NCBI GenBank assembly: GCA_938036345.1
Contig: CALHPJ010000001.1
Coordinates: forward strand, 142,027-206,026
DNA from: an uncultured Thermofilaceae archaeon
GTDB taxonomy: Archaea; Thermoproteota; Thermoprotei; Thermofilales; Thermofilaceae
DNA: 64,000 nucleotides
Direction: 5' to 3'
Positions 53,264 through 62,119 of the stretch are shown piece after piece (the first letter of the stretch is position 1; the number at the start of each line of letters is the position of its first letter). The notes under the pieces are model-generated. The model made no database searches. It worked only from the letters and a program-made list of their open reading frames with translations, and was not told the origin of the DNA. The position numbers were made by a program, and so were the translations under genes.

Positions 53264-53842
53264 CTACGCGCTACGGAGCGGGGAAGCCTCCACCTGAACC
53301 CCGCTTACTCTGATTGTTTTACCGAGTTTGGATGCTACCAGCGACGCCGCTATCAACGTCTTAAGCGGGCCAGCCGTGGCCTCGTAGGCGGTCCTGGTGA
53401 ATACTTTGACTTTGAGGGAAGCGATCGTGAGCTCCTCCCCGGCCTCTACGCGCCTCTCCCCCTCCCCACCTCCCCTAATCGTAGCTGCGCCGAACCCTCC
53501 GGCAAGCTCGTAAACGCCTGAGCCAGCCGGGATCGTCATGCTGGTGGCTCCTCCCCCGATGAGGCTAACGACATCGTTGAAATCCTTGGGTAGGACAGCA
53601 AAGAAATATACCTTCGGAAGCTCGGCGGACCTAGCCCTCAGCAGCATGAGCAGGTCCAGGGCTTCCTTTAGGAGCTCGGCGGGCTCCACACGCTCCCCGC
53701 TAAACAGCTTCTCGATAGTCGGGTAGGAGGCACCGAACTTCTCCCTCAGTAAGCCGAGCAGATGGCTGAAATCCCTGGGGAAGAATATCGTGGAGACCTT
53801 ATCCGTAAATTCGCCGTCTCCGACGATAACGTAAATGGGCAC
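53264..53842 (-). CDS. Conserved-looking protein of unknown function
   Basis: The 192-residue protein has an alpha/beta first half (MPIYVIVGDGEF, TIFFPRDFSHLLGLL) and a Gly-rich second half (VSLIGGGATSMTIPAGSG, GGFGAATIRGGGEG). No membrane span and no catalytic motif are visible. It lies 33 bases downstream of the ABC-2 permease gene and may be the last member of that operon, so a role in the same export or resistance process is possible. I do not recognise the family. Confidence 0.6.
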   Translation of the reverse strand: MPIYVIVGDGEFTDKVSTIFFPRDFSHLLGLLREKFGASYPTIEKLFSGERVEPAELLKEALDLLMLLRARSAELPKVYFFAVLPKDFNDVVSLIGGGATSMTIPAGSGVYELAGGFGAATIRGGGEGERRVEAGEELTIASLKVKVFTRTAYEATAGPLKTLIAASLVASKLGKTIRVSGVQVEASPLRSA

Positions 53843-53875
53843 ATGGTTCGGTGCCTCGCCCTTTCTTAAGAACTT

Positions 53876-54652
53876 CTACTGCCTAGAAAGGTTGCGCGTG
53901 TAGAGGAGCGCGGCCACCGCTAGCAGGATGATGGCCCAGAGAGTCACCTCAGGGAGCGCCATGGGGTCTAAGGATTGGTAGTATCCAAACCCCCACCTGT
54001 AGACCTCCGCGGCACGCGAAATGGGCGCGTGCGTCACCACTGCCGCCAGAGGACCCGGGAAGCGCAGCGAGATGAGCTCCTTGGGGTAGAAGACGTTGGA
54101 GAAGAAGAACAGCGTGTAGTAGATCAGGGCCCTGAAGGTCGATTGCAGGTTGAAGTCCCTCGTGCTCGACACGACGGCGATCGCTAGGGCCGACATTGAA
54201 AGGGAGAAGAGAAGGGATGTGTAGGCGATGGCCAGAGCCTGCACGGGGCCCGGAACTCCTACCACGAGCAAGTTCAGCACTATGAACGCCAGCTGGTAGA
54301 CTAGACCCCGGAGGGCGCCGCCGATGAACCTCCCAGCCGCGAGAGCAGCGCGGGGGGCTGGGAGGGAGAGCAGGTAGTGGTGCACTTCTCTTCTCATTTC
54401 ACCTCCAACCTCCCTCCCGATGGAGAACGCTGAAGCGAATGTGGCGATCGCCAGGACGCCTGTCGACATGAACTTGACGTAGTCGGGGATGTAGTCCCTG
54501 TTAACCATGTTGTTGAGTACGAGCGCGAAGATCACTACGTCAGCTAGGTTCATCGCGAGCTGCGCCGCCAGCCAGTGCTTGAACTTCCAGAATCTCCTCA
54601 AATCCCTGTAGGCTACGAGGAAGCACGCCTTAATGAAGTCCTTCACCTCCAC
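53876..54652 (-). CDS. ABC-2-type exporter permease
   Basis: The 258-residue protein has six predicted spans and the ABC-2 layout, with MRREVHHYLLSLPAPRAALAAGR near residue 89 (the coupling helix between spans two and three, here quoted by its ends MRREV and AAGR) and FFSNVFYPKELIS near 190. It overlaps the previous permease gene by 10 bases, so the two are translated together and probably form a heterodimer with the ATPase. Function is export of a lipid, drug or polysaccharide; none is indicated. Confidence 0.87.
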   Translation of the reverse strand: MEVKDFIKACFLVAYRDLRRFWKFKHWLAAQLAMNLADVVIFALVLNNMVNRDYIPDYVKFMSTGVLAIATFASAFSIGREVGGEMRREVHHYLLSLPAPRAALAAGRFIGGALRGLVYQLAFIVLNLLVVGVPGPVQALAIAYTSLLFSLSMSALAIAVVSSTRDFNLQSTFRALIYYTLFFFSNVFYPKELISLRFPGPLAAVVTHAPISRAAEVYRWGFGYYQSLDPMALPEVTLWAIILLAVAALLYTRNLSRQ

Positions 54653-55452
54653 CCACCCCCCTCCAACTTCCTCTCAACCACGTAGACTGCCGCGGAGACG
54701 AGGCCGGCCACAAAGCCCAGGAGGTACGATGCCATTATAGCCGGGTCGGAGACCGCAAGCACCCGGTACTCCTCGAAGAAGAAAAACGTCCTGAGCAGAT
54801 CGACGAAATGCGACACGGGATTGGATACGGCCGCGTAGTAGTACGGTGCTACTTTGCTGAGGACTACCGCCGGGTAGAATATCGTGCTCAACCTGACTAT
54901 CATGGCGTCGAGCACCCCGAAGAGAACGTCTGTTGCGTCGCCCGACTTGACGCTGAGGACTATAGAAAGGACTAGCCCGACTACGCCGATGGAGAACGCT
55001 AGGGCGGCCGCTAGGGAGGCGGCTACAGCCCATGGGGTGGCACCGCCAATCAGCGCCAGAACTATGCCGAACATCGGTAGAGTGAAGATGAAGCCGGCCA
55101 GCCCACCGCCGATCGCCCTGCCCAGTGTCAAGATCCTCCTCTTGACCGGTAGGGACAGGTGGTACTCGATGATCCCTTCCTCGAATTCCTCCGCCACCTC
55201 GTACGCGTTGGACGTGCTTATCGAGAAGAGGATCGATGCGTAGACGCCCAGTAGGTAGAAATGGTAGTAATCCAGGCCCTGGGACACATAGCCCCTGAAC
55301 CGCACCATGGCGGAGAGAGCTAGCGCGAAAAGGGTGACCTGGAGCGCGAACCAAACCACTCTCATAGCGACGAACATCGTCCTCCTCCTCATTCTCAGGA
55401 GGTCCCAGTAGGCAAAAAGCGCCAGTGTCCTGAGGTCGCTTAGCGCGCCCAT
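54643..55452 (-). CDS. ABC-2-type exporter permease
   Basis: The 269-residue protein has six predicted spans and a coupling segment EYHLSLPVKRRILTLGRA near residue 96, very like that of the next gene, so the two permeases are paralogues. It overlaps the ATPase gene upstream by 13 bases and the second permease gene downstream by 10. Transport substrate unknown. Overlapping frames on the same strand (268 residues) are artefacts of the high G+C content. Confidence 0.87.
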   Translation of the reverse strand: MGALSDLRTLALFAYWDLLRMRRRTMFVAMRVVWFALQVTLFALALSAMVRFRGYVSQGLDYYHFYLLGVYASILFSISTSNAYEVAEEFEEGIIEYHLSLPVKRRILTLGRAIGGGLAGFIFTLPMFGIVLALIGGATPWAVAASLAAALAFSIGVVGLVLSIVLSVKSGDATDVLFGVLDAMIVRLSTIFYPAVVLSKVAPYYYAAVSNPVSHFVDLLRTFFFFEEYRVLAVSDPAIMASYLLGFVAGLVSAAVYVVERKLEGGGWR

Positions 55453-56435
55453 GGAGTCGCACCCCGGTTAAGCGCAACATCCTGATTCTCTTCCCTTAAA
55501 CGCGCACCTGTAAAGTAGAAGAATACATCGTCGAGCGTGGGCTCCTGTACCATGATACGCTTAACCTTAACACCCGCGCTGGTTAGCAAGCTAACAATTT
55601 CCGCCGCTTTCTCCTCCCCCCTGTTTAAGTATGCGATCAGCCTGTTGTCCTCGAGGACGTACCTACCGACGCTCGGGAGCCGGGACACCGCACGCTCAAC
55701 CTCCTCCCTTGACCCTTCGTAGCCTATCTCCACCACATCCCCTCCGGGTATGCGGTCTTTCAGCTCCCTCACCGTACCCAGAGCGCCAAGCCTGCCCCTG
55801 TACATTATGGCCAACCGCTCGCAGATCCTCTCCGCCTCAAACATGTCGTTCGTGGCCACTATGACCGTGGAACCCTCCTGCCTCAGCTCCCTGATGACGT
55901 CCCACAGGGCGTGCTTCGTGATAACGTCCACCTGGGCTGTGGGTTCATCGAAAATCGCTAAGCGCGGCCGCTGAATCAGCACCTTCGCTATCTCTAGCTT
56001 CTTCCTAGTTCCCCCACTCAGCTGGTAGAACTGCTTCCCCCGGTGTTCCCATAGGTTCAGCCTCTCCATCGCATCCCTCACGGCACTTTTCGCCTCGGCG
56101 GAGGAATAGCCGACTACGCGCGCGTGCCACAGGAGGAGCTCGTACAGGGTATCGACCCACATGGCTTTCGGTTCCTGGAAAGCGATTCCAACGTACTTTC
56201 TCACCTCGTCGCCCTCCCTAGTCACGGAGCGCCCGAAGACGTAGATATCGCCGGAGGTGGGCTTGTAGACCGTCGCTATTGTCAGCAGTGTGGTGCTTTT
56301 CCCGGACCCGTTCGGGCCCAGGAGCCCGAAGATTTCCCCCTCGTAGATCTCTAAGTTTAAACCGTCGACGGCAACCGTGTCGCCGAACTTCTTAACGAAG
56401 TCGACTATCTTCACAGCCGCGCTCACAGCGAGCAC
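55440..56435 (-). CDS. ABC exporter ATP-binding protein
   Basis: The 331-residue ATPase has Walker A GPNGSGKST near residue 40, Q-loop AFQEPKAMW near 86, signature LSGGTRKK near 139 and Walker B LAIFDEPTAQVD near 158. A C-terminal extension (about 220-331, with EPTLDDVFFYFTGAR) is typical of DrrA/CcmA-like exporters. It heads an operon of ATPase plus two ABC-2 permeases. The start is GTG or TTG near 56435; the first ~5 residues are uncertain. No drug or lipid substrate is implied. Confidence 0.92.
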   Translation of the reverse strand: MLAVSAAVKIVDFVKKFGDTVAVDGLNLEIYEGEIFGLLGPNGSGKSTTLLTIATVYKPTSGDIYVFGRSVTREGDEVRKYVGIAFQEPKAMWVDTLYELLLWHARVVGYSSAEAKSAVRDAMERLNLWEHRGKQFYQLSGGTRKKLEIAKVLIQRPRLAIFDEPTAQVDVITKHALWDVIRELRQEGSTVIVATNDMFEAERICERLAIMYRGRLGALGTVRELKDRIPGGDVVEIGYEGSREEVERAVSRLPSVGRYVLEDNRLIAYLNRGEEKAAEIVSLLTSAGVKVKRIMVQEPTLDDVFFYFTGARLREENQDVALNRGATPWAR

Positions 56436-56526
56436 CGCGTGGCCTCACCTTCCTGGAATTTAACCGTAACGGTAAAGAGCAGTTTAGCGATTCAAAGGAG
56501 TTCCTCAGAGCCGCTGCCAGAGCACA

Positions 56527-56533
56527 TATATAT
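56527..56533 (+). promoter_or_regulatory. TATA box of the small orphan cluster
   Basis: TATATAT is centred 27 bases upstream of ATG 56557, giving a leaderless start. Confidence 0.6.
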
Positions 56534-56556
56534 CCGGCCTCCGGCGGAGTGCATCC

Positions 56557-56988
56557 ATGGAGGGGGAGCTAAGCCAAGTTATAGATGGGTTGAGGGAGCT
56601 TAGATCGGCTATTGAGACAACGAGAAACACCATGAACTCTCTCCCGGTGTTCGCTAGGGGGTTTGCGGTGCAGGATTTCGAGCAGAGCACAGGTATGGGC
56701 TTCAATAGTTGGTTAAACTCCCTAGACAGCGCTGTATCCAGGCTTGCAGCTTTAGAAAGCTTAAGGGGGGAGGAGAGGAGGAGCTTGGCAGAGGATTTGA
56801 GAAAGCTTACGCAGTACATAGAGAGGTACGCCCGCTACCTCGAAAGCTTGCCGGATAAGGCGAGGATGGCTGCGGCTTTCCTCGGGGAAGAGGCGGTTAG
56901 AGGCGCGCTGGAGGCCGCCAAGTACGCCGCCCGGGTTAGGGAGCTGAAGAGCTCGATCGAGGAATTGCTGCCGAGAATCTCCGGTTAA
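56557..56988 (+). CDS. Small helical protein, function unknown
   Basis: The 143-residue protein is almost entirely helical and charged, with heptad-like leucines at about 5-35 and 60-90. No membrane span, no Cys and no catalytic motif. It has a good TATA box, so the gene is real. It is the first of four small genes on this strand. Coiled-coil partner protein is the only description I can support. Confidence 0.65.
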   Translation: MEGELSQVIDGLRELRSAIETTRNTMNSLPVFARGFAVQDFEQSTGMGFNSWLNSLDSAVSRLAALESLRGEERRSLAEDLRKLTQYIERYARYLESLPDKARMAAAFLGEEAVRGALEAAKYAARVRELKSSIEELLPRISG

Positions 56989-57063
56989 GTTGCGCTACCC
57001 TTTTTCTAATCTGCAGATCCTCCCGGCAATAGATGTAAAAGGAGGTGAGTTTAGGGATTCCCA

Positions 57064-57528
57064 GTGAACTCTTCAGGGGGCGCGGGCGAGCGCGAAGTGC
57101 TGGAGAGGCTGGAGAGCCGGCTTAAGAAGATAGAGGATCGGCTGCTGGAGCTGGAGAAACTCCTGCTGAGCGGTGACAGGAAAAGCGCTCCCAGCGATGC
57201 TTTAGCTGCCGAGGCGCTAGCGATTGCCCTGCGATTGCTAAAGCTGAGCGGGTCGACAGCTGACTTAGCGAGCGCCGCTAGGCGCCTCGCGAACGCTCAT
57301 TTACTAGCTGGCAGAGTTCGGGACGACATCTCGAGAGCCATTATTGAGGTTGTGGCGCAGAAAGGGCCGATTAACTTGTCAGCGCTAACCGTGGAGCTGA
57401 AGAGGTACAGGGGTCGTGCGTCTAGGAGGATCGTGGCAGCTAAGGTGAACAAGCTGGCTGAAGAGGGGCTGCTGAAAGTCGAGAAGAGGGGTAGGGATAA
57501 AGTGGTCGATTTGCCGCCGAAAACCTGA
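57064..57528 (+). CDS. Coiled-coil plus winged-helix protein
   Basis: The 154-residue protein has an N-terminal coiled coil (about residues 8-40, EVLERLESRLKKIEDRLLEL in part) and a C-terminal winged helix: ISRAIIEVVAQKGPINLSALTVEL and then RIVAAKVNKLAEEGLLKVEKRGRDKVVDL near 125-150. That is a DNA-binding regulator of MarR/Lrp-like shape. The start is GTG 57064, preceded by a GGAGGTGA ribosome site about 18 bases earlier. It may control its neighbours; targets are unknown. Confidence 0.7.
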   Translation: MNSSGGAGEREVLERLESRLKKIEDRLLELEKLLLSGDRKSAPSDALAAEALAIALRLLKLSGSTADLASAARRLANAHLLAGRVRDDISRAIIEVVAQKGPINLSALTVELKRYRGRASRRIVAAKVNKLAEEGLLKVEKRGRDKVVDLPPKT

Positions 57529-57595
57529 CGCGATTTGACCACTACCGGCACCAAAAGCTTATCGCAGTGGGCAACGCTACTGTACTTGACTAGGC

Positions 57596-57952
57596 ATGAC
57601 GGAGAAAGAGAAGGTGGAGACCGGTGGGGATGTGGAAGAGCTACGAGCTGTGCTGAGCGCCGTGAGCGAGTTCCTCAAAGATTTAACCCCAATGCTGAAG
57701 AACCTGCTAGAAACTTTCTTCGGCAGTTTGAAAGGTGAAGAGCTGGGTAGGGAAGCTGGTCTATTTTATAAAAACTTGGTGGAGGCAGGTATAGATAAGG
57801 ATAAGGCTGTTCACTTAACTGAGCAGTTTTTGAGAACGAAAATGGATCAGTTAAGCGCTGTCGCTAACTTGTTGAAAGCGCTCCCACAAGCTCCGCTGGT
57901 GAAGAAAGAAGTAGAAGTTACAGCCGAGAAGAAGGAAGAGAAAGAGGAGTAA
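57596..57952 (+). CDS. Small helical protein with charged tail
   Basis: The 118-residue protein is helical, has no membrane span or Cys, and ends in a long Lys/Glu tail (about the last 18 residues). The middle (GREAGLFYKNLVEAGIDKDKAVHLTEQFL, in part) looks like a small protein-interaction domain with an EF-hand-like DKDKA loop, but no calcium site is complete. Unknown function. It lies 14 bases before the next gene and is probably co-transcribed with it. Confidence 0.6.
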   Translation: MTEKEKVETGGDVEELRAVLSAVSEFLKDLTPMLKNLLETFFGSLKGEELGREAGLFYKNLVEAGIDKDKAVHLTEQFLRTKMDQLSAVANLLKALPQAPLVKKEVEVTAEKKEEKEE

Positions 57953-57966
57953 ACTCAGCCGAGACA

Positions 57967-58266
57967 ATGGTATGGAGAAGCGCGAGGGAATCAACACGTT
58001 CATTTTTTAACATACTGGTGGTTTCAGCTTACATTTTCGCGATCTGCGTACGCCTCGTCTTTTTCGCTGCGACGCTCTTTTTATGGCTGAGGCTTAGGCC
58101 GCCAATAGAGGGGGTTAGATTCAAGCTAGCCTGCCGCAAGTACGTCAAAGGGCGCAACCTTGAGAGGCTCTGCTCTGTCTACAAACAGGAGTTAGAAAAA
58201 TTCACTAAAGCTTTAAGTTTATTGAATATAATCAAAAATTTTAAATGTTTATCAAATAGTTTTTAG
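57967..58266 (+). CDS. Small membrane protein, function unknown
   Basis: The 99-residue protein has one long hydrophobic region (about residues 14-42, VVSAYIFAICVRLVFFAATL) and a basic C-terminal half. It follows the previous gene by 14 bases and its tail is AT-rich. The stop is 13 bases from the convergent isomerase gene. No family recognised. Confidence 0.55.
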   Translation: MVWRSARESTRSFFNILVVSAYIFAICVRLVFFAATLFLWLRLRPPIEGVRFKLACRKYVKGRNLERLCSVYKQELEKFTKALSLLNIIKNFKCLSNSF

Positions 58267-58279
58267 CGATAATTAACTT

Positions 58280-59071
58280 TTATTTCAAAATGGCTTTTTT
58301 CAAGCGGAGAGCTTTCAAGTACCCAATACCCAAGCCCACGCCTAGAAGCTGGTCCCTCCATCCCTCGTACTCAACCGAGTAGAACCCGCTGAAACCTCTG
58401 CTGCTGAGTATGCTGTAGATTTTCTCGAAGTCTATGCTTCCCTCACCTGGGGAGCACATGCGGCCCTTTTCATCCCTGTCCTTCGCGTGGACGTGGGCAA
58501 CCCACTCGGCCAGCCTCTCGGCAGCCGCTACCGGGTCGTCACCTTCCAATGTGAAGTTGCCAGTATCGAACACCAGGCGTAGCCTGTTGTCGGCTCTGAA
58601 GAGCCTCTCCATTACGTCGGCTCTGCTGAAGTACTTGCCATGGTTCTCGACCGCAACAACTACACCTTCCTCCGCGGCGAAGTCGGCGACTTCGGCGAGC
58701 GACTCGCTGACCCATTGCTCAGCATCAGCTGGGTTGACACCCGGTTTCAGATCACCGGGGTGCACTCTAAGCATCGTTGCTCCCATTTCCTTGGCTTCGA
58801 GAACTGACTTCTTCACCCTCTCTATTTCCGCCTTCCTATCCCCAACTTTGGGCTTCGAGAAATCACTCGCGGTGATGTAGATAGCCAGCTCAAGCCCCGT
58901 CTCGCTTAGCTTCCTCCTCGCCTCCCGTCTCTCCTCTTGGCTCCTCCAGTAGTAGCCCAGGTCAACCCCCTCAGCCCCCATCTTAGCCACGACTTCTATG
59001 AATTTGGGGACGTCGAGCAACCCCTGCGCGAAGTAATCCCTTAAGCTGTAGACGGTAATCGAGATCTTCAC
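58280..59071 (-). CDS. Sugar phosphate isomerase/epimerase-like TIM-barrel protein
   Basis: The 263-residue protein carries the xylose-isomerase-like TIM barrel signs: MKISITVYSLRDYF at the start, GVDLGYYW near 33, VVVAVENHGK near 138 (Glu), LVFDTGNF near 164 (Asp), VAHVHAKDRDEKG near 190 (His) and FYSVEYEGWRDQLLG near 232 (Glu). Its ATG overlaps the stop codon of the upstream isomerase gene (ATGA), so the two are coupled and may act on one pathway or as partners. Substrate unknown. Confidence 0.83.
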   Translation of the reverse strand: MKISITVYSLRDYFAQGLLDVPKFIEVVAKMGAEGVDLGYYWRSQEERREARRKLSETGLELAIYITASDFSKPKVGDRKAEIERVKKSVLEAKEMGATMLRVHPGDLKPGVNPADAEQWVSESLAEVADFAAEEGVVVAVENHGKYFSRADVMERLFRADNRLRLVFDTGNFTLEGDDPVAAAERLAEWVAHVHAKDRDEKGRMCSPGEGSIDFEKIYSILSSRGFSGFYSVEYEGWRDQLLGVGLGIGYLKALRLKKAILK

Positions 59072-59940
59072 GCTCCCACCTCCCTCCTGGCTTGCTCAAT
59101 GATTTTCCTAAGCTTCTCCATGCAGATGCTGGAGGCGTACTCCCCCATAGCCGAGTACAGCTCGCCGCCCGGACGCTCCACAAGCTCGGGGGGCAGCTGC
59201 TGCGGGCGCCAGTGGGTCTCCAGCGATAAGTAGCCTCCGTAGCCGTCCCGCAGGAAGGCTTTAACCTGCTCCAGCCAGTTCACCTCCCCCTCCCCCACAG
59301 GCACGAACTCGTGACCCTGCTTTAGCCGCACCCCGTCTTTTACGTGCACGTGCTCGAACAAGCCCCTAACAGCCTCGTAGCCGTCTGGGAACGGCCTCTC
59401 CCCCTCCGGGTCCCAGATATCGTTGCCAGGATCCCACACCCCCCGGACGGCGCTGGGTTTAGAGACCGCGTCCAGGAACTGGCGCAGCCTCCTGCCGTTG
59501 TTCACATGGGTGGAGGGCTCGTTTTCGACTAGCAGCAGGACGCCCTCGCTGGCTGCCATGTCGACTGCCGCTGAGAACTTCTCCAGGATAAGGCCCAGGT
59601 TCTCCTCCAGCGGTTTACGCCTCCAGAACGTGAACACTCTGATCAGCCGACAGTCCAGCCTTTTCGCTAGGTCGATGCACCTCCCCAACATGTCCAGGTG
59701 CTCTCTAAACTCCGCTTCGGAGACCACGTTGCTCTTAAACACCGGGGAAGCGACGCAGCTTACGCTGAGACCTGCCGTCTCCAGCTCCCGCCTGATCTCG
59801 CCAGCTCTGTCGAGGAGATCGTAGGGCGGCCTGTTCCACAAAGTTCTGATCTCGATGCCGTCCAGCTTGTACTTCAGCGCAAACCCTACCACGCGCCTCA
59901 AATCCTGGGATACCTCATCCGTGATTACCGAAAGCTTCAT
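59068..59940 (-). CDS. Sugar phosphate isomerase/epimerase-like TIM-barrel protein
   Basis: From ATG 59940 the protein has 290 residues; a longer frame from ATG 59964 adds eight. Landmarks are KLSVITDEVSQDL at the start, GIEIRTLWN near 27, LLVENEPSTHVN near 142 (Glu), GVWDPGNDIWDP near 173 (Asp), FEHVHVKDGVRL near 199 (His) and YLSLETHWRPQ near 236 (Glu). All metal-binding residues are present. The ATGA overlap with the downstream isomerase gene suggests one transcript. Substrate unknown. Confidence 0.82.
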   Translation of the reverse strand: MKLSVITDEVSQDLRRVVGFALKYKLDGIEIRTLWNRPPYDLLDRAGEIRRELETAGLSVSCVASPVFKSNVVSEAEFREHLDMLGRCIDLAKRLDCRLIRVFTFWRRKPLEENLGLILEKFSAAVDMAASEGVLLLVENEPSTHVNNGRRLRQFLDAVSKPSAVRGVWDPGNDIWDPEGERPFPDGYEAVRGLFEHVHVKDGVRLKQGHEFVPVGEGEVNWLEQVKAFLRDGYGGYLSLETHWRPQQLPPELVERPGGELYSAMGEYASSICMEKLRKIIEQARREVGA

Positions 59941-59964
59941 CGCTAACATGTGAATAGGAGACAT

Positions 59965-60256
59965 TAAAGCGCTTAACGGTCGCGCGTATCCGGGAAGAGG
60001 GCGGGTAGCAGCGAACAGGTGGCTGGGTTCCAGTGCTGCAATGCGGACACGCCTCTCTACAGCCGTTCAGGCTTTGCGGGGTGGTCGTTCCTTTAAACGT
60101 CCGGGACTAAGTTATCCAGTCGGTCGCCTGGCTAGGCGCGTAGGAGTAAGGTTAAAAGCGTGCAGGGTTAAGCTGCCTGGGCTATGACGAGCCTATCGCC
60201 CACGACCGGTGAGCGCAGTATGAGCCCCGCACCGAGCCCGCGACCCTTTACTCCAG
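59965..60256. other. Intergenic region without a clear gene
   Basis: About 290 bases between the isomerase pair and the TatD-like gene. It holds a TTAAAAG box near 60151-60158, about 28 bases before an ATG at 60183 that starts only a short antisense frame. No tRNA or strong repeat was seen. Its content is otherwise unassigned. Confidence 0.35.
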
Positions 60257-61096
60257 CTACTCGGCTTCAGCGCCGTATAGCTTTTGTAGGTTCTCCACAA
60301 GTAGCATGTTTGCCGTGCTCTCGCTGATCAAGCCCTTGGCTATGAGCTCGGAGAACAGTCGGCCGATGCTCCAGGGAGCGACAACAGCCCCGGGCCGCTT
60401 GGGGTCATCGAGGAAATCGCTCTCGATAACCGCGCTGCGGCAGGTGGCTGCTGCAGCAACTTCGCTCTTCTTTGCCGGTACTGACGGCACGAGCCCGAGC
60501 TCCTCCGCCCGCGCGGCGTAAGCCCCCTCGGCGTGGTGCAGCACGGCTTTACTTAAACCCTTGAGCCTGTTAGCCACATCCTCCACAGTGCGCAGTCCAG
60601 CTCTCTCGACGTGGAGATGGATGACGCAGTCCAGTTCTCCAGCGATCTCCGCCACTCTCTCTATTACCCGGTTGCAAGCCTCGACTACCTCCTGCGGGGC
60701 CTGCCAGTGGGGTCTACCCACCTCCCCGAGCCCGTGCGCCTTCCCCGCCTCCACATACTTGGCGGCCAGCCTGTAGGCCTCGGTCAAAAGCTCAATCGCC
60801 TTCGCGGGTTTAACACCGCTCTCGACAAGCCTGGCGAGTTCAGCCGGGTGCGGGCCTAGTATTACCGCGACAACGAGTCCCTCGCCCCTTAAAGCGCGCG
60901 CGGTATCCACGGTGAGCTCGTAAACCCTGCGGTAGTCATCGGGGCTGCTCACCCGAACCCCGTAGCTCCAGGATAGGAGGTTCACAAGCCCGACAAACCA
61001 GCCTCCCGACTCCTTGAACCTTCTCGCGAAGGCTTTAACCCCCATGCCGCCGAGCGGGTTCAGGTGGCAGTGATTATCTCCTACTTTCAATGGCAT
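60257..61096 (-). CDS. TatD-like metal-dependent hydrolase
   Basis: The 279-residue protein resembles the TatD/amidohydrolase class: DNHCHLNPLG near residue 7 (HxH), GLGEVGRPHW near 121 (Glu ligand), VIHLHVERAG near 158 (His), VLHHAEGAY near 187 (His) and VIESDFLDDP near 226 (Asp). The metal set is full. Members hydrolyse phosphodiesters, lactones or sugar derivatives. Its start lies inside the end of the homoserine kinase gene (23-base overlap), so the two are probably translated together, though a metabolic link is not evident. Substrate unknown. Confidence 0.83.
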   Translation of the reverse strand: MPLKVGDNHCHLNPLGGMGVKAFARRFKESGGWFVGLVNLLSWSYGVRVSSPDDYRRVYELTVDTARALRGEGLVVAVILGPHPAELARLVESGVKPAKAIELLTEAYRLAAKYVEAGKAHGLGEVGRPHWQAPQEVVEACNRVIERVAEIAGELDCVIHLHVERAGLRTVEDVANRLKGLSKAVLHHAEGAYAARAEELGLVPSVPAKKSEVAAAATCRSAVIESDFLDDPKRPGAVVAPWSIGRLFSELIAKGLISESTANMLLVENLQKLYGAEAE

Positions 61097-61988
61097 GGAG
61101 AGCCCCCATCGCCGCCACTCGGGAGATCACGGGCCTGTAGCCCTCGAGCACGCTGCTCAGCGCCCTGATCACAGCCTCCTCGCGGCCCTCCTCGACGAGA
61201 GCGAAAACCGACGGCCCGGCTCCGGAGATATTGAAAGCGATCGCACCAGCTTGAATCGCGATAGCTTTGGCCTCCATGTACCTCGGCAGCAGCTTAGACC
61301 TGGCCTCCTCGACTGGCCCGCCCATGCTGGCGAAGCACATGAAGCGCTTGACGCCCCTAGTTAACCCAACGGTCAGCATAGCGGCTGCGAATGCCCACCG
61401 GCTAGCCTCGTGCAGGCCCACTTTCTCCGGCAGGATCGCTCTCATAGCCTGGGTTTTCGCTGCGGTTGGAGCCTGCTTGACGAGCAGGGCGACTCTCAGC
61501 CACTCCGGCGGCTCGAGTACCAGGTAGGTGCGGGGGTCTCCAGGGTCAATCAGCACAATTCCACCTAGCAGCGACGCGGCCACATTGTCGTAGTGGGGTG
61601 CGCCGGCCGCCAGGGCTTCGCCCGCACCCGCCGCTTCGATTAAGTCGCCCACCCCACCTCCGATGCCCAGCAGCTCGTTGATCGCGGCGACCGTTGCAGC
61701 AGCGGTGGCACCTGACGACCCTAGGCCGGCGCCCACGGGTACGCCTTTTCTCACGGTTATCCTGACGCCTCTGCTCCTGCCGTACACTTTCTTAAGGAAG
61801 TGTACGGCGGCGGCGTAGGCGACGTTCATCCTGCCCCCTGGAACATCTCCCAAGGCTTTGACCTCGATCTCACCCGAAGTCTCCTCTACGACGACCTCGT
61901 CCCCAAAGGCTTCGACCGCCATCGCCGCTGCATCAAACAGGCACCCTATGTTGGCCACGCTGGCCGGCGCTATTGCTTTAACACCCAT
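61074..61988 (-). CDS. thrB: Homoserine kinase (GHMP family)
   Basis: The 304-residue protein matches ThrB, which phosphorylates homoserine on the way to threonine and, in some archaea, to cystathionine. The start VKAIAPASVANIGCLFD, the GHMP ATP-binding loop PVGAGLGSSGATAAA near residue 86 and the ISGAGPSVFALVEE motif near residue 256 are all typical. Length is normal. It lies upstream of a TatD-like gene and is divergent from the cystathionine-synthase-family gene, so a shared role in methionine/threonine metabolism is likely. GHMP relatives (mevalonate kinase) are less probable. Confidence 0.9.
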   Translation of the reverse strand: MGVKAIAPASVANIGCLFDAAAMAVEAFGDEVVVEETSGEIEVKALGDVPGGRMNVAYAAAVHFLKKVYGRSRGVRITVRKGVPVGAGLGSSGATAAATVAAINELLGIGGGVGDLIEAAGAGEALAAGAPHYDNVAASLLGGIVLIDPGDPRTYLVLEPPEWLRVALLVKQAPTAAKTQAMRAILPEKVGLHEASRWAFAAAMLTVGLTRGVKRFMCFASMGGPVEEARSKLLPRYMEAKAIAIQAGAIAFNISGAGPSVFALVEEGREEAVIRALSSVLEGYRPVISRVAAMGALHAIESRR

Positions 61989-62119
61989 CGGAGTATAAGG
62001 CGCTACGCCGCGAGCTTTTAACCCTTATGCATGCTCCAGACGCGCCGCACTCGGACTTGCCGCTGTGACCGCTCTCAGGCCGCGCGCTAACTTTAAAGCA
62101 CCGGCTTCGATGGCAGGTT

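Noticed and set aside
54674..55480. 268-codon minus-strand frame
   Set aside because: It overlaps the ABC-2 permease in another frame, is Arg/Gly/Pro-rich, and lacks membrane spans; a shadow of GC-rich coding DNA.
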